Assembly: GCA_021527695.1 (NCBI GenBank)
Contig: JAKFAO010000002.1
Location: 186,001 to 250,000, forward strand
Reading direction: 5' to 3'
Source of the DNA: Naematelia aurantialba
Lineage: Eukaryota > Basidiomycota > Tremellomycetes > Tremellales > Naemateliaceae
DNA: 64,000 bases
The position numbers and the translations under genes were made by a program. Below are positions 23,577-34,200 of the stretch, one piece after another. Numbering within the stretch: position 1 is the first letter of the stretch; every line of letters begins with the position of its first letter. The notes beneath the pieces are model-generated. The model had not been told where the DNA came from. It made no database searches and worked only from the letters and a program-made list of their open reading frames with translations.

Positions 23577-25530
23577 CGGGGCCACTTTAACCAAGGGCCC
23601 TCCGAAGGGCCGGTCGCCAGCAAGGTTTCTGATAGGCGGGAGGAGAAACTCTGGGGTCTGAAATCGATCATCATAGACTTTAACTCTGCCATGGGCGACT
23701 TTCCCAGCCCGTCGGTCGTTACTGTCACTCTTCGCATTACTTTCGCATCTAGACAAGTCGACAGTGCTCGCAGCATCACTCTCTCCTGTGGCATTCCTTT
23801 GCCTGCACCCATTCACCTACAGTCTCCCCTTTTCGATACTCTCTTTCCAACCGCTGCCAAACACCTTGTTTAGAACTTCGACATGCATTGGGTACATTGC
23901 CATGCATCATCTATACAAGATTCATGGGCTCTTTCTGGTAACGACTCTCCGACGCGCCACGTGGCGCTGGTTCGCTCTCGCGGGAACGTTCCCGTCTGCC
24001 TTCCCGCGCTTCCCGCTCTCTGCTTTTTTGCTGGTCTTTCTGCTCGCAGATGTGAACCCTCGGTGTCCCGCTCTTCTCAAGCTGTCAAGCTTTGGCAGAA
24101 CGTCGGGGGGGCGCTCCTGCACCTCTGTCTGGGAATCAAGAGTGCGCCGCTCCGGTCTCGGATGATCCACGCTCCAGGTCTGATAACCACTGACATGGTG
24201 CGGCGTGACGCCTCCCCGCGCCCCTCTACCCTTCCATGTCACCGTGTCTTGCCTCCCGCTTGCCTGGACTGCAGTTCGTCTGCTCTCGTCCGGCCCCCCA
24301 GCGAATGGTACGGTCCCCGCGTCGTATCGTGCCTCGCTGCGGCGGGACAGAAACCAACCATCAAAGTGTGGCGGCCGATTTATGCTTCACGGACTAATTC
24401 TTGACGTCCCAAGGATCTGGAAATTTTATCAAAATGGTCGGGACTGTCGAGGCGTCACAAGAATGCGTAAGGGGCGACATGGCAGCTCGACGCTGCAACA
24501 CGGGAGAAGGGGACGCTCGAGGACTTCGCCAGTGGGTCATTAACGCTCCCTGTTCGCTTCACTCGTACGGTGTGCTCGCGCCTCGTGCACTGATGCCGTG
24601 GTCCGGCTGTTTGCCCGCTTACACCTGCCTGCACGGACGCCCGTTTGCACCTACTGGCCAGAGAGCGCAAACGCCGTACTGGAGCGACGCTCACTACAGC
24701 CCGGCAGCGTACGCCGTCCAACCCGCTGTCCGATACTTACCCCCCTCTCTCCCCCTCCGCCGCCGTCTCTGCTCGGCGCATTCCTGGAGAAGGTTTTCGT
24801 CGGGCCGAGGTGTGAGGTTGGACACGGCTGGCAATATGCTTCTTGGGAACAGGTGAGACGGCCCCGGGTCCCGGGGGTACCAGACGAGTAGACTTCGGCG
24901 TCACAACGGCCGCGAACTGGCCATGCCACCAGACCAGGCATGCTTTCTTCTCAGGGCTAGTCCACCACGGGACCACCGGGCGTGATGAAGCATGGCGTCG
25001 AACGACATGGTGGCGGAGCACGCTGAGACTTCGACAGCCTGGGAAACGAGAAGTGGGACTTGGTGCTGGAGAGTTCACTGAGCAATCTGCGGCGTGACAC
25101 GAGTGACGCCGTTGGTACGAGCGGGATCGAGTAAGTTGGGATATGGGGTGGCTGAGCTATGGTGTGAGAACAGTGAGCAGGGTGGTGTGTGAGAACAGTC
25201 AGCAGGGTCATGTGTGAGAACCAAGCACGGTCTTCGTATGATTTGATTCTGCAGCAAGGCGGGTATATGACCCCCTCGTCGACTGTTCTTCCCTCGGCTC
25301 TTTCTGACTGATCCTCACCGCACAGTTTTTCACTCTCTGCTCCGTTCACTCACAGACTGCAGACCACTCGTCTAGCGTCGTCTCTAGCAGTCCACTTGAC
25401 AGACGACGAGCTGCTCTAGCTGCTCTCCCTCGCTGAAGCTCATCTCGGCTTCATCTCAGCCTCGCACACTCGGGCTCTGCTCACCACCCTCATTGCTTTC
25501 CCTTTAGCCCACCGCTGAGCAGCTCGCACA
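23577..25530. other. ~2-kb gene-poor region between the two CPL1-like genes
   Basis: I find no ORF with domain-like composition. The longest ATG ORF (23883-24404) has a random, Cys/Arg/Ser-scattered product. A GGGCCCT..AGGGCC inverted repeat just after gene 1 (about 23598-23615) could act in 3'-end formation. A gtatatga TATA-like box lies near 25263, about 265 nt before the second ATG. The size suggests an extended regulatory region for gene 2. Confidence 0.45.
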
Positions 25531-26709
25531 ATGCGTGTCTCACTCTTCGCCCTCGCACTTTTGCCACTGGCATTCGCCCTTCCGTCCTCCTCGAACGCGC
25601 TCGAGGACCGCTCCCCCGGGCAGCACAAGGACCAAGAGCCCGCCTTCCACAACTATGGGTCCTCGCCGTCCTCGCCCAAGTCTGGGTCGTCGCCGTCCTC
25701 ACCCAAGTCTGGATCTGGTTCGTCGCCCAAGTCTGGGTCGTCCCCCAAGTCTGGGTCGTCCCCCTCCTCGCCTAAATCTGGGTCGTCGCCCTCTTCGCCC
25801 AAGTCTGGGTCGTCCCCGTCCTCACCCAAGTCTGGATCTGGTTCGTCGCCCTCCTCGCCCAAGCTTGGCTCCTCGCCCACCTCGTCCTGTGGGGACAAAA
25901 GCAAGAAGGAGTTTTGCTTCGGCAAGGGCTGGGGTTGTTCGTCGTCCTGTGAATGCATCCCCACCACACCGCTGTTCTGTCTCGACGAGCACAAGTACAT
26001 TGCCTGTATCGAAAAGGGCATCATTCCTGGTACGTTCCCTCGCCCAGTCTCCGAGACAGAGCCGACACTGATCCTCCGGCAGACTCGTCGTGCAACTGCA
26101 ACGTCAGGTCGCAGCCTTCGCCACCAACTTGCTCCACCTGGAACAAGAACGTCAAGAAGGAGGAATGCGCTTGGGAAGGCGGCTGGTATGGTGAGTCTCG
26201 GTTCTTGCATCCCTCTCTTACCTTTGCGGGTCCCCGGTCCTGGGCTCCTAGTCTTCCCTGACCCTGAGACGTGCTACTTCTTCCCTTCGGCAGTGAGCCG
26301 CAGAGCTGACGCCGTCTCAGACGCTAGTACCTGCAAATGCACTCTGCCCACCAGCAAGAAGTCGCGGGCGCGCCGTGAGCTCTCGTCGGCCGACCATCTG
26401 TGCGCCCTCGGTCAAACAGCCTGTGGCCTTGACGCCTCGTCCTGGAAGGGCGCATACGAGTGCCTCGACACTGCCTCTGCCGTCGACTCGTGCGGTGGTT
26501 GCGTGTCCGAGGGCTTGGGAACCGACTGCACTGCCCTCGAAGGGGCCGAGGACGTCGACTGCGTGCGGTCGACGTGCGTCGTCCGCTCCTGTGCGCCGGG
26601 GTACGACGTCAATGCCAATGCGACGGGCTGTGTCGAGGGCGATGCGAGCATGGCCCGCAAGCTCGTGCTGGGCAGTCTGAAGAGTGCCGAAAAGTTCTGG
26701 GACCTGTAG
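25531..26709 (+). CDS. secreted CPL1-like domain protein 2 (Ser-Pro-Lys repeats, two introns)
   Basis: Three exons: 25531-26029, 26083-26190 and 26294-26709 (340 aa). The signal peptide (MRVSLFALALLPLAFA) is followed by an array of GSSPSSPKS repeats (about 45-115), a Cys/Trp-rich middle (CFGKGWGCSSSCEC, CNCNV, CSTWNKNVKKEECAWEGGW) and the CPL1-like domain at about 236-320: LCALGQTACG, GAYECLDT, DSCGGC, GTDCTALEGAEDVDC, CVVRSCAPGYDV. The C-terminal domain is clearly paralogous to 22668-23576, and the two lie in tandem. The SPK array is highly charged and probably glycosylated, giving a wall-spanning linker. Splicing was chosen because it makes the middle Cys-rich; the unspliced frame is also fully open (see findings). 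Function is unknown. Confidence 0.82.
   Translation: MRVSLFALALLPLAFALPSSSNALEDRSPGQHKDQEPAFHNYGSSPSSPKSGSSPSSPKSGSGSSPKSGSSPKSGSSPSSPKSGSSPSSPKSGSSPSSPKSGSGSSPSSPKLGSSPTSSCGDKSKKEFCFGKGWGCSSSCECIPTTPLFCLDEHKYIACIEKGIIPGTFPRPVSETEPTLILRQTRRATATSGRSLRHQLAPPGTRTSRRRNALGKAAGMVSLGSCIPLLPLRVPGPGLLVFPDPETCYFFPSAVSRRADAVSDASTCKCTLPTSKKSRARRELSSADHLCALGQTACGLDASSWKGAYECLDTASAVDSCGGCVSEGLGTDCTALEGAEDVDCVRSTCVVRSCAPGYDVNANATGCVEGDASMARKLVLGSLKSAEKFWDL
25658..25875 (+). repeat. coding tandem repeat (GSSPSSPKS)n
   Basis: About nine imperfect 21-30 bp units encode Gly-Ser-Ser-Pro-Ser-Ser-Pro-Lys-Ser variants, in frame in exon 1 of CPL1-like gene 2. Confidence 0.9.
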
Positions 26710-27242
26710 GCACTCGTCGAGGTTACGCAGTGGCTGTGGAGCTGGGTCAGAAGATTACGAGTATAATTTTGGTTCAGTGGGCGGGCAGCTGCTCGCCCTG
26801 ATAGCTTTGGTAGCTTTTAGTGGTTCACGTCCTTGAAACAGTAGTATAGACTAGATTGTCATCTGACAAAATGGACAGCCAGTAGATAGCAGTGCCACCT
26901 TGCCATGCAGTTTGAAACCGGGTACCAGGAGCGAGCCACAGATCTACGCATGGCGACGAGTCTGCAAGCCAAGCGGATCGATATCCCTCTCAGTTGTGGT
27001 TGTGCGGTGGTGGCTAGATATCAAGAGCCAAGCTCCGTGCTCGAGCGATTGATTTTGCCGAGAATCCGCCGGCTCGCCGGGCTATCTCTCTCAGTCTGTT
27101 CACTTGCTCTGTATTCTGACTCGACTTTCGACTCGTAGTTACAACGTCGTGTACCGGGTCTGCTTCTCTACCAGGTGCACCAGTGCAGCGCAGCGCAGCG
27201 TACCCTCTTGCCCTGAGCACTGTAACATGGCCATCAGGCAGC
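26710..27242. other. intergenic region upstream of the aldo/keto reductase
   Basis: No gene was seen. It contains the 3' flank of CPL1-like gene 2 and the promoter of the reductase. Confidence 0.5.
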
Positions 27243-29123
27243 ATGTCGTACATCCCATCCAACCACCCCTCTCAGCCAGAACCGTCTATTCCGGCGTACC
27301 CGCCCGCGTCGTCCCTCCCTGACGACACCTACGACCGTGCACTCGACCTCCCATGTCCAGAAGGGCTGAGCGCGAGCTTAACGCAGGCGGGCGCAAGGGA
27401 GTGGGGCGTAGAAGAGTCGGGTGCGAGGGAATCAGGCGTGAACGAGTCAGTAGATACACAGGATGAGACGGACAGCCAGAGTCGGGGCTTCGCGCTCCCG
27501 TCGGTGATCCTGGGTGGAGGGCAGTTTGGCTACGGGATCTACGACGACGAGGCGGGCGTGTCGAGTGATATGCCCGTGCGGGTGATTCGCATGGCGCTGA
27601 GGTGCGGGATGAATGCGTTTGATACGTGTGAGTGGATTCAGTGCCTCCAGAGGTATAGGCGAGGAGAGGTATAGGCGAGGAGAGGTATAGGCGAGGAGAG
27701 GTATAGGCGAGGAGAGGTATAGGCGAGTTGAAGTCTAGAGTGTGTAATGTATAGGCGAGTAGAGGTGTAGGATGTGAGGTATAGGGTGTGAGGTCGAGCT
27801 GACACTGTCGTCTTCGTCGTTGTGCCGCTACGTCGTCCTCTCGTCTATCCCTGCACCTCATCTCTGATACGTATCCGGTCCTCAGCACCCCACTACCACC
27901 CGTCGGAAATCATCATCGGCCACGCCCTGCGCTGTCTCGCCCACGAGTTTCCGCGCTCGTCGTACACGCTCATCACCAAGGCGGGCAAGTACGGCTCCGC
28001 GCCGCGCGATCATGTGTACACCCCCGAGACGATTGTGGAGAGTGTGCAGCGGAGTCTGCGGCGGTTAGGGACGGAGTACCTGGATGTGGTCTGTGAGTCT
28101 TGTCTGCCCTCCCGGCCTCCACTTGCTCGATTACAGGGCGGCGACTGCTCTTGATCCCAGGAGATGACTGCTCTTGATCCCAGGAGATGACTGCTCTTGA
28201 TTCCCAGGAGATGACTGCTCTTGATGCCCAGGATGGCCTATGCTCCTGCTCCACTCCTACCCGTTGTACCTGCGCCTCTTGTTGCAAAGTGCCATTGCAG
28301 CCCTTCCAGCACTGATACCCCAGACCTCCACGACGTCGAGTTTGTCGCCACGGCCCCCTACCCCTCCCCAGCGGGCCACCACCTCTCCGCCCTCGATCCG
28401 TCTTCCCCCCTCTCCGCCGCCTTCCATCTCGACGCCTCCACCCACACTCCCCAAGGACGAGGCGACGAGGTCGTCCTCTCCGCCCTCGGAGCGCTGCGCA
28501 GTCTCCAGGCTGCCGGCAAGATCCGCAAAGTCGGCATCGCAGGGTACCCACTCCCCCTCCTCCTGCGCTTGTCCCTCATGGTCCTGCATACCACCGGTGC
28601 ACCGCTTGACATTGTCCAATCCTACGCACACCAGACGATACAGAACGCCGCCCTGGGGGAAGGGTACCTCGACGCCCTGGTTACCCAAGCACACGTAGGA
28701 CAAGTGGTGAATGCCGCGCCGCTGGCGATGGGGATCCTCACGACCCGCGGTGGACCGGCATGGCACCCGGTCGTGGCTGGGCATGCCCGCCTCGAGGGGG
28801 TATGTAAAGCTGCTGCGGAGCTCTGTCGCGCCAAGGGAACCAGTATCGAGGCGGTCAGCACGGACTTTGGATTCCGGGCCCTGCGCCAGCCCGACGCCGG
28901 TGGCACGCGGGTGCCAGTGGTCATAGGGTGCAAGAACCTGGCGGAGATGGAGCGCACGCTCAAGAGCTGGTGGGCGGTTAATCCGCGTGAGGGGGCGGAC
29001 GCGGCACAACGTAGGGGACAGGAGCGGGGAGAGGTGGAGAACGAGGTCATCGCGCTGTTCGAGAGCGAGGGCGTGCGGAATTGGAGCTGGCAGAGTCCGA
29101 GCAAGGAGAGCATCGAGGCGTAG
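27243..29123 (+). CDS. ARA2: aldo/keto reductase, D-arabinose 1-dehydrogenase (Ara2) like
   Basis: Three exons: 27243-27627, 27886-28092 and 28324-29123 (463 aa). AKR signatures sit exactly across the splice sites: FDTSPHY (catalytic Asp about 127, Tyr about 132), YTLITKAGKYG (Lys about 160) and YLDVVYLHDVEFV (His about 200). KIRKVGIAGYPL and the C-terminal VIGCKNLAEMERTL agree with the Ara2 branch. Ara2 oxidises D-arabinose with NAD+ in the cytosol, feeding erythroascorbate synthesis. The protein is longer than usual (about 335 aa): the first 80 residues are a disordered Pro/Ser/Glu-rich extension. Substrate assignment is by similarity only. Both introns contain tandem repeats. Confidence 0.85.
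27651..27727. repeat. 16-nt tandem repeat in ARA2-like intron 1
   Basis: Nearly five perfect copies of aggtataggcgaggag, then decaying copies to about 27795, fill intron 27628-27885. Confidence 0.95.
28142..28231. repeat. ~22-nt tandem repeat in ARA2-like intron 2
   Basis: Four copies of a unit containing gagatgactgctcttgat lie within intron 28093-28323. Confidence 0.95.
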
Positions 29124-29304
29124 GGCTGTTGGCGTGGTCCGAGAGAGCAGGTGTTTCGAGGTAAAAGGGACAGTAGTGCATATCACTAGCCAAGGAGCAG
29201 CAAGCGTGAGGCGTGTACGCTGTACATGCACAAATGGAGATGGGTGCGTTGCCTATGTGGAGAAATGACAGGAAGAAACATGCTACATTTGAATGGAGCT
29301 ACAG

Positions 29305-30919
29305 CTACTGTACAACTGGCGGCGGCGCGGAGATCTGGCGTAGCCATCTCTGCCGTTGCCCAGAAACCACTCCCCAGACATATTTGACCGCCGTCTCCTG
29401 TGGAAGAAACTGGCCGACTAGGCCGCGAAACGCCTTGTAGGCGGGGTACTACGCCGTGAGCGCTGTTCACGGACAGTACACGCAAGCTCACTTTGGCCTC
29501 TGTGATCCATTCGGTCAGAAACGTACTTGCGCAAAACAGGAGGCTGAGCTGCACGCGCGTCCCGTCAGTGCCCATCAGTGAACGATGATAAAGGTCAATC
29601 ACGGCCACAGTCCCTGCGTTGTAGCTTTGCAGCTTGTGGTTCACGGGTGGTGCTGGGACTTGGACTTACGGCGAACGGAGGGCCAAAGACACTGCCCCCT
29701 ACCCAGCCTGTACGAGTGACCGCACTGCTCTCGCCAGCAGCGGCGACAAAGCACGCCTGGGCCAGCCAGAACAGCTGTTCCGCCGCGAAGTTTGGGTGTC
29801 GGCTGAATCGCCACAGACCGCCGACTTTGAAGCCGGGGTGGAACGAGCCGGGATACGACGCGGGCCGAGGCTTGCCTCGTACACGGGATGCTGATGCTGA
29901 TGCTGATGCGGCCTGTGCTGACGCGGGGATCACCTGGTCCTTTGCGTTCGTGTGGCGACGAGGCCAAGGCTGCGTGTTTGGCAGTCTGGTAGGCGTACAT
30001 TGCGTTGTCGGCGGCGTACTCGATGTACACCAGCATCAGGGACAGCAGGACAATCAACAGGTCGAGGCTGTTGAGTACGGGGACGGAAGCGGAGGCTGCG
30101 GCTGCGGCGTGGGAAGACGGAAGGATGGGGAGGAAGAACGAAAAGCGGACAGAGAGGGCGGGTAACGGTCCGGAAGACAGCTCGGAAGGCGGGAGTAGGA
30201 GGACGGAATGCATCGGCAGGCTGAGGGAGAGCAGCAACAAAGGCTGTGGGATTGCTACGCCGCTTCAGGAATTGTTGTCTGAATAGGAAGATACTGTGAA
30301 TGGGGCGCAGACGTACCGACTGCGAAGAGGTGGACTAGAGAGAAGAGCCAGCGGGGCACGAGTTTGCGGAGCTGCGTGTACCGGTAGTCTTCGCCGCTGA
30401 GGTTGTAGAACCCTCTACGAAGGGCGTGTGACAGTAATCGCATGGACCATACGCACTGCGGGATTTCAGCCTCGCCAAACTGGCCAAGAGTAGTAATGTC
30501 GTAGATAGCAAGGTCGAAAAGAGGGGGAGAACCTGAGGAAGAAAGAACCCACCTGCAGGCCCATCATGACAAACAGCCGTGGGAGGTTGTGCGCATTACA
30601 CGCTCGCGCCATCATTACCCACTGCCCACGCCACGATCAGCCCCGAGCACACTGGGGTGTAGAACGGCCATGCGCGGTCGACCCAGCTGACGTTTCCTGT
30701 CAACACGCCGAGGGTGTAGAACAGCGGGATACTCGCCAGGCAGAAGAGCAGCGGCGGGTGGATCGGGTTGGTCACGCTGTCCTTGAGGTAGGACAGCGCC
30801 GTTGGCGACGGGTGCGAGGCGAGATGCAGCGCCAGAGACGGCGGAAGAGTGATCACGGGCAGCGGCAGGTATCGTGTGTACGGTATCAGAGGCTTGATCC
30901 ATGGCAGCAGAGAGGACAT
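29305..30919 (-). CDS. DUF1295 multi-pass membrane protein (steroid 5-alpha-reductase-like fold), with apparent frameshift
   Basis: Exons: 30919-30553 (with a one-base frame break at about 30597-30600), 30455-30317, 30254-29934, 29875-29670, 29548-29492 and 29448-29305 (410 aa if the break is bridged). Family landmarks: NVSWVDRAWPFYTPV, RRGFYNLSGEDYRYTQLRK, RWLFSLVHLF, then GGLWRFSRHPNFAAEQLFW and TEWITEAKYPAYKAF. DUF1295 proteins are integral membrane relatives of steroid 5-alpha reductases and isoprenylcysteine methyltransferases; the substrate is unknown. Several hydrophobic helices are visible. Dropping one T in gtgtaatg gives an uninterrupted ASVNAHNLPRLFVMMGLQ, which is why an indel is suspected. 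A 31-nt intron is the alternative but would delete a helix. Confidence 0.8.
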
Positions 30920-31224
30920 TGTCGACGACAAGAGCAACGATGAAATGCAACAGGAAAGTCAATCGCGTAGCTTTCCAGAGAGTTGATGACGTAATCCCAC
31001 GTGGGACAAGCCTGCACCGGTAAAGTCTTGGTATATCGAGTCTGTTGCAACTCTTTCTCTCTCTCTCGACAGCGACGACGACGACGACAGCGACGACAGC
31101 GACGACAGCGACAGTGACAGCCACAATGGCAGCGAGGAGCTGCACCGACTTGAGCCCAAGGTAGCAGACTGGAGTCTACTCGGGAGCCAAGACACACTGC
31201 CGACAGCACGAGTGGCCACACGCC
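30920..31224. promoter_or_regulatory. bidirectional promoter between the DUF1295 and arrestin genes
   Basis: A 305-nt head-to-head gap. It holds a (gac)n/(gacagc)n trinucleotide-like tract at about 31069-31122, probably in the arrestin 5' leader. Confidence 0.5.
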
Positions 31225-34200
31225 ATGGCCTTCCCGGCCCGCTTGGCCATCCGCGCACCGCCACACTTGCCATTCATCCAAGGCTATCCGGGCATCCCCA
31301 GCTCATCCACTCGCCCAGCTCCTGCTGTCCACGGCACCCTCGAGGTCCGTATCGGCCAGTCGCCAGTCAAGGCGAAATGGATTCGCGTCGAGATACGCAA
31401 ACACGAAACCATCCCCCCCGGCTTCCCTCACCACGGCACCGGCGAGACATGGGAGCATGTCGGGGAAATACAGACGGTCTGGTCAGCGGCCGAGGGGGCC
31501 GAGTACAGCGACCTCCAGCAAGCAGACTTCAAGTTTGTGATCCCGCTGCCGCTGAGCATCCCGCCAAGCTTCGCCATGTTCAAAAGCACCGGAATTCGGT
31601 ACGAGCTGGTGGCGGCGCTGTGTTATCGGCAAAAGGGCGGGGTGTTCAAGAAGGACAGCGCGGCGATCATGAAGGTGTCTGAAGCACTGGTCATGATAAA
31701 ACACGAGCTGCACTCTGCGTGGCCGCTCTACCAGACTCCCGACTCGAGGACGGTGTCTACTGCGGACCGCAGTGTCCACTTGACAGTCTCACGGCCCGCT
31801 TCGGCCTTTGGCTTCACAGACATCCTCGTCCTCACTGCGACCCTCAGGTCGGCGAGGCAGAAACCATTCAAGCTCCGAGGATTCCAGTGCGAGCTGTACG
31901 AGGTCGTAAAGGTTACACCGCTGGCCGATGCAGGCAGCAAGAGCAAGAAGAAGAATCCCGGTCCAGTCACAAAGTCCAAACTCATCTCGCAAGTCAAAAA
32001 TGCAGTGGACGAAGCAGTCGCGCAGGGAGGCGAGAAGAGCGCGAGGATACAGATGGAGGTCAAGATGGACAGGACGCTGAGTACGGTCAGGAACGCAAAG
32101 ACCATCGAAGTCGGCTACGAGCTCGTAGTCACTGCCCTTTGCGATGGCGGGATCGGCGAAGTGAAATGCGCCGGCATCCGATATGTCGTAGGACCTTTTG
32201 CGACCCCACACGCTCAACAGGTGGTCAGGTGAGTGGATTCTGTCCATAGTCGAGGGGATATCGGTTGACGATACAGGGATATCGGCTATTATGAACCTCT
32301 TTGTCCCGGACAAATTGACGGCTACCGCTCTCGGCCGACCTCGTCAACCCCCCAATCCTCCTTTGTCCAACAAAGCGTCGCGTCGTACCCAAGACCGACA
32401 TCCGATGGCCTCAACACTCTCATGAACGGTGCTCGTAATTCTCTTCCAGCAACCCGGCAACAGCCTATCCAGGGCTTTATTGCCCGAGACGACTGGCAAC
32501 GCAAATCGTCTAGTACCTCGACCACAACGACGACGACCACCACGGCACAGGACTTCAGTCCAAACATGTCCGGCCGGTCTAGCTCTACCCTGCCGAATCG
32601 ACAGACCATCCCCTTTCCTTCACCGCAGCCTGCACCAGGTCTATCGCGTGGGAACACAATGCGGACGTATGATTCTTCCATGCCCGCTCAGTCGGATGGC
32701 GGATCTGAGCGACACGTTCAGAGTGATCTGGGGCATGGCAGCAGCGACAGGAACGACCGGGCTTCCACTGTGACGAATGCGACGTTTGGGCTATGGGATC
32801 GTGGTCTCCGCGGTGCAATGGAGCACGAGGGATTGATCGATCCAAGCAGGGTGACTCCCGTGAGTCTGTGCCGGCAATGTATTTCAATCTGACATCACAG
32901 GTCGCGCCGGGCAACGCCGACTGTCTCCGCACTCCTCAGCGGTCCGGCACGTCCACACCCGTCGCCCCGTCCATCTCGTCCCTGACCACGACGTCGCCAG
33001 CTGGACCCTCTGGATCGTCCTTGCGCCAGCCGTCCAAACCGCCTTCCGCATGGCCATCTGCGGAACAAGAAAAACTACGGCTGTACCACGATGCGCGGTC
33101 TCGCGCGGCCGCCGCACAGCAGGCTACTGGCGCGTCATTAGATACGCTCGGCATGAACACGGACGACGCGCCACCCGAGTATGCTCCGCCGCTCCCGCAG
33201 GCCCCGAAGGAAGATTACTCGGCAGCCGTCACCCGACCACTTTCCACCGCTTCTCCTCCTCCCTCCGATGGTGCCATTTCGACCCCGCCGTCCTCATCAC
33301 GTATCGTTGCGGAAGGTCCCTCGTCGTCCACAACACGACCGGCAGATCCAGCTTACCTCTCCGCAGCCGAGGAGAAGGCACAGCAACGGAAGCGGTTCGA
33401 AGAGGCGCAGTCTCGACTAACCACCTCGCGTCGAGATCCACACCCAACGAATGTGCCGCACGACGGGACCGGTGCCGTACGACGCCATATCTTCCAGCAT
33501 CAGGATCGAGCGCCGCTGGACCTTCTGGTGCAGCTACCACAGGAGCGAATGCCGGAGCCGGAGCCGGAGCTGGAGCCGGAACCGGAGCTGGGGCATCACC
33601 GCGCGCCGAGCGGGAGAATAGGTCGACGGCCTCTCCTGGTCGAGCGGTTGACGCCGGGATCAGTTTAGCTGGTGGGCCGGCCAATGGGCTGAGCGAGAAG
33701 GAGCAGATGAGGCGGTACCACCAAGCACAGGAGCGCGTGGCCCAAGCCTCTGCGCGGTCGGGCTCGGGTGTTTCGCCCAAACTCGATTCTCCGAGCAGGG
33801 GGGTGGTGGGCCCTCCCATGTCGCCCGTGGCGTCTGGCTCAGCCGCGGCGGGCGCTGGTACGAGATCGAGTGTGGCTCTCGCCCCGGCTCTGGGTGTCGC
33901 GAGTGCTTTGAGTGAGAAGGAGCAGATGAGGCGGTATTACGAGGCGCAAGATAGGGTCGCTCGTGCCGCCAATCCCGGCGCCACATCTAGCCCATCGTCT
34001 AGCAGTCAGATCGCGGGCGGGTCTACAGCGACGCCAGCGACACCAGCGACACCAGCGGCACCAACAACACCAGCAACACCAGCGACAGCAACGGTACCGG
34101 TGACGCCAACGACAGCAGCGGCCTCACTGAGCGAAAAGGACCAGATGCGGCGGTACTATGAAGCGCAGGACCGCGTCGCCCAAGCATCAGCTTCGTCTGC

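Noticed and set aside
23883..24404. 173-codon ATG ORF between the CPL1-like genes
   Set aside because: Random-looking composition, no signal peptide, no splice partners.
22668..29123. Secondary-metabolite or sugar-utilisation gene cluster (CPL1-like pair plus reductase)
   Set aside because: No synthase, transporter or cluster regulator nearby; neighbours are unrelated housekeeping genes.
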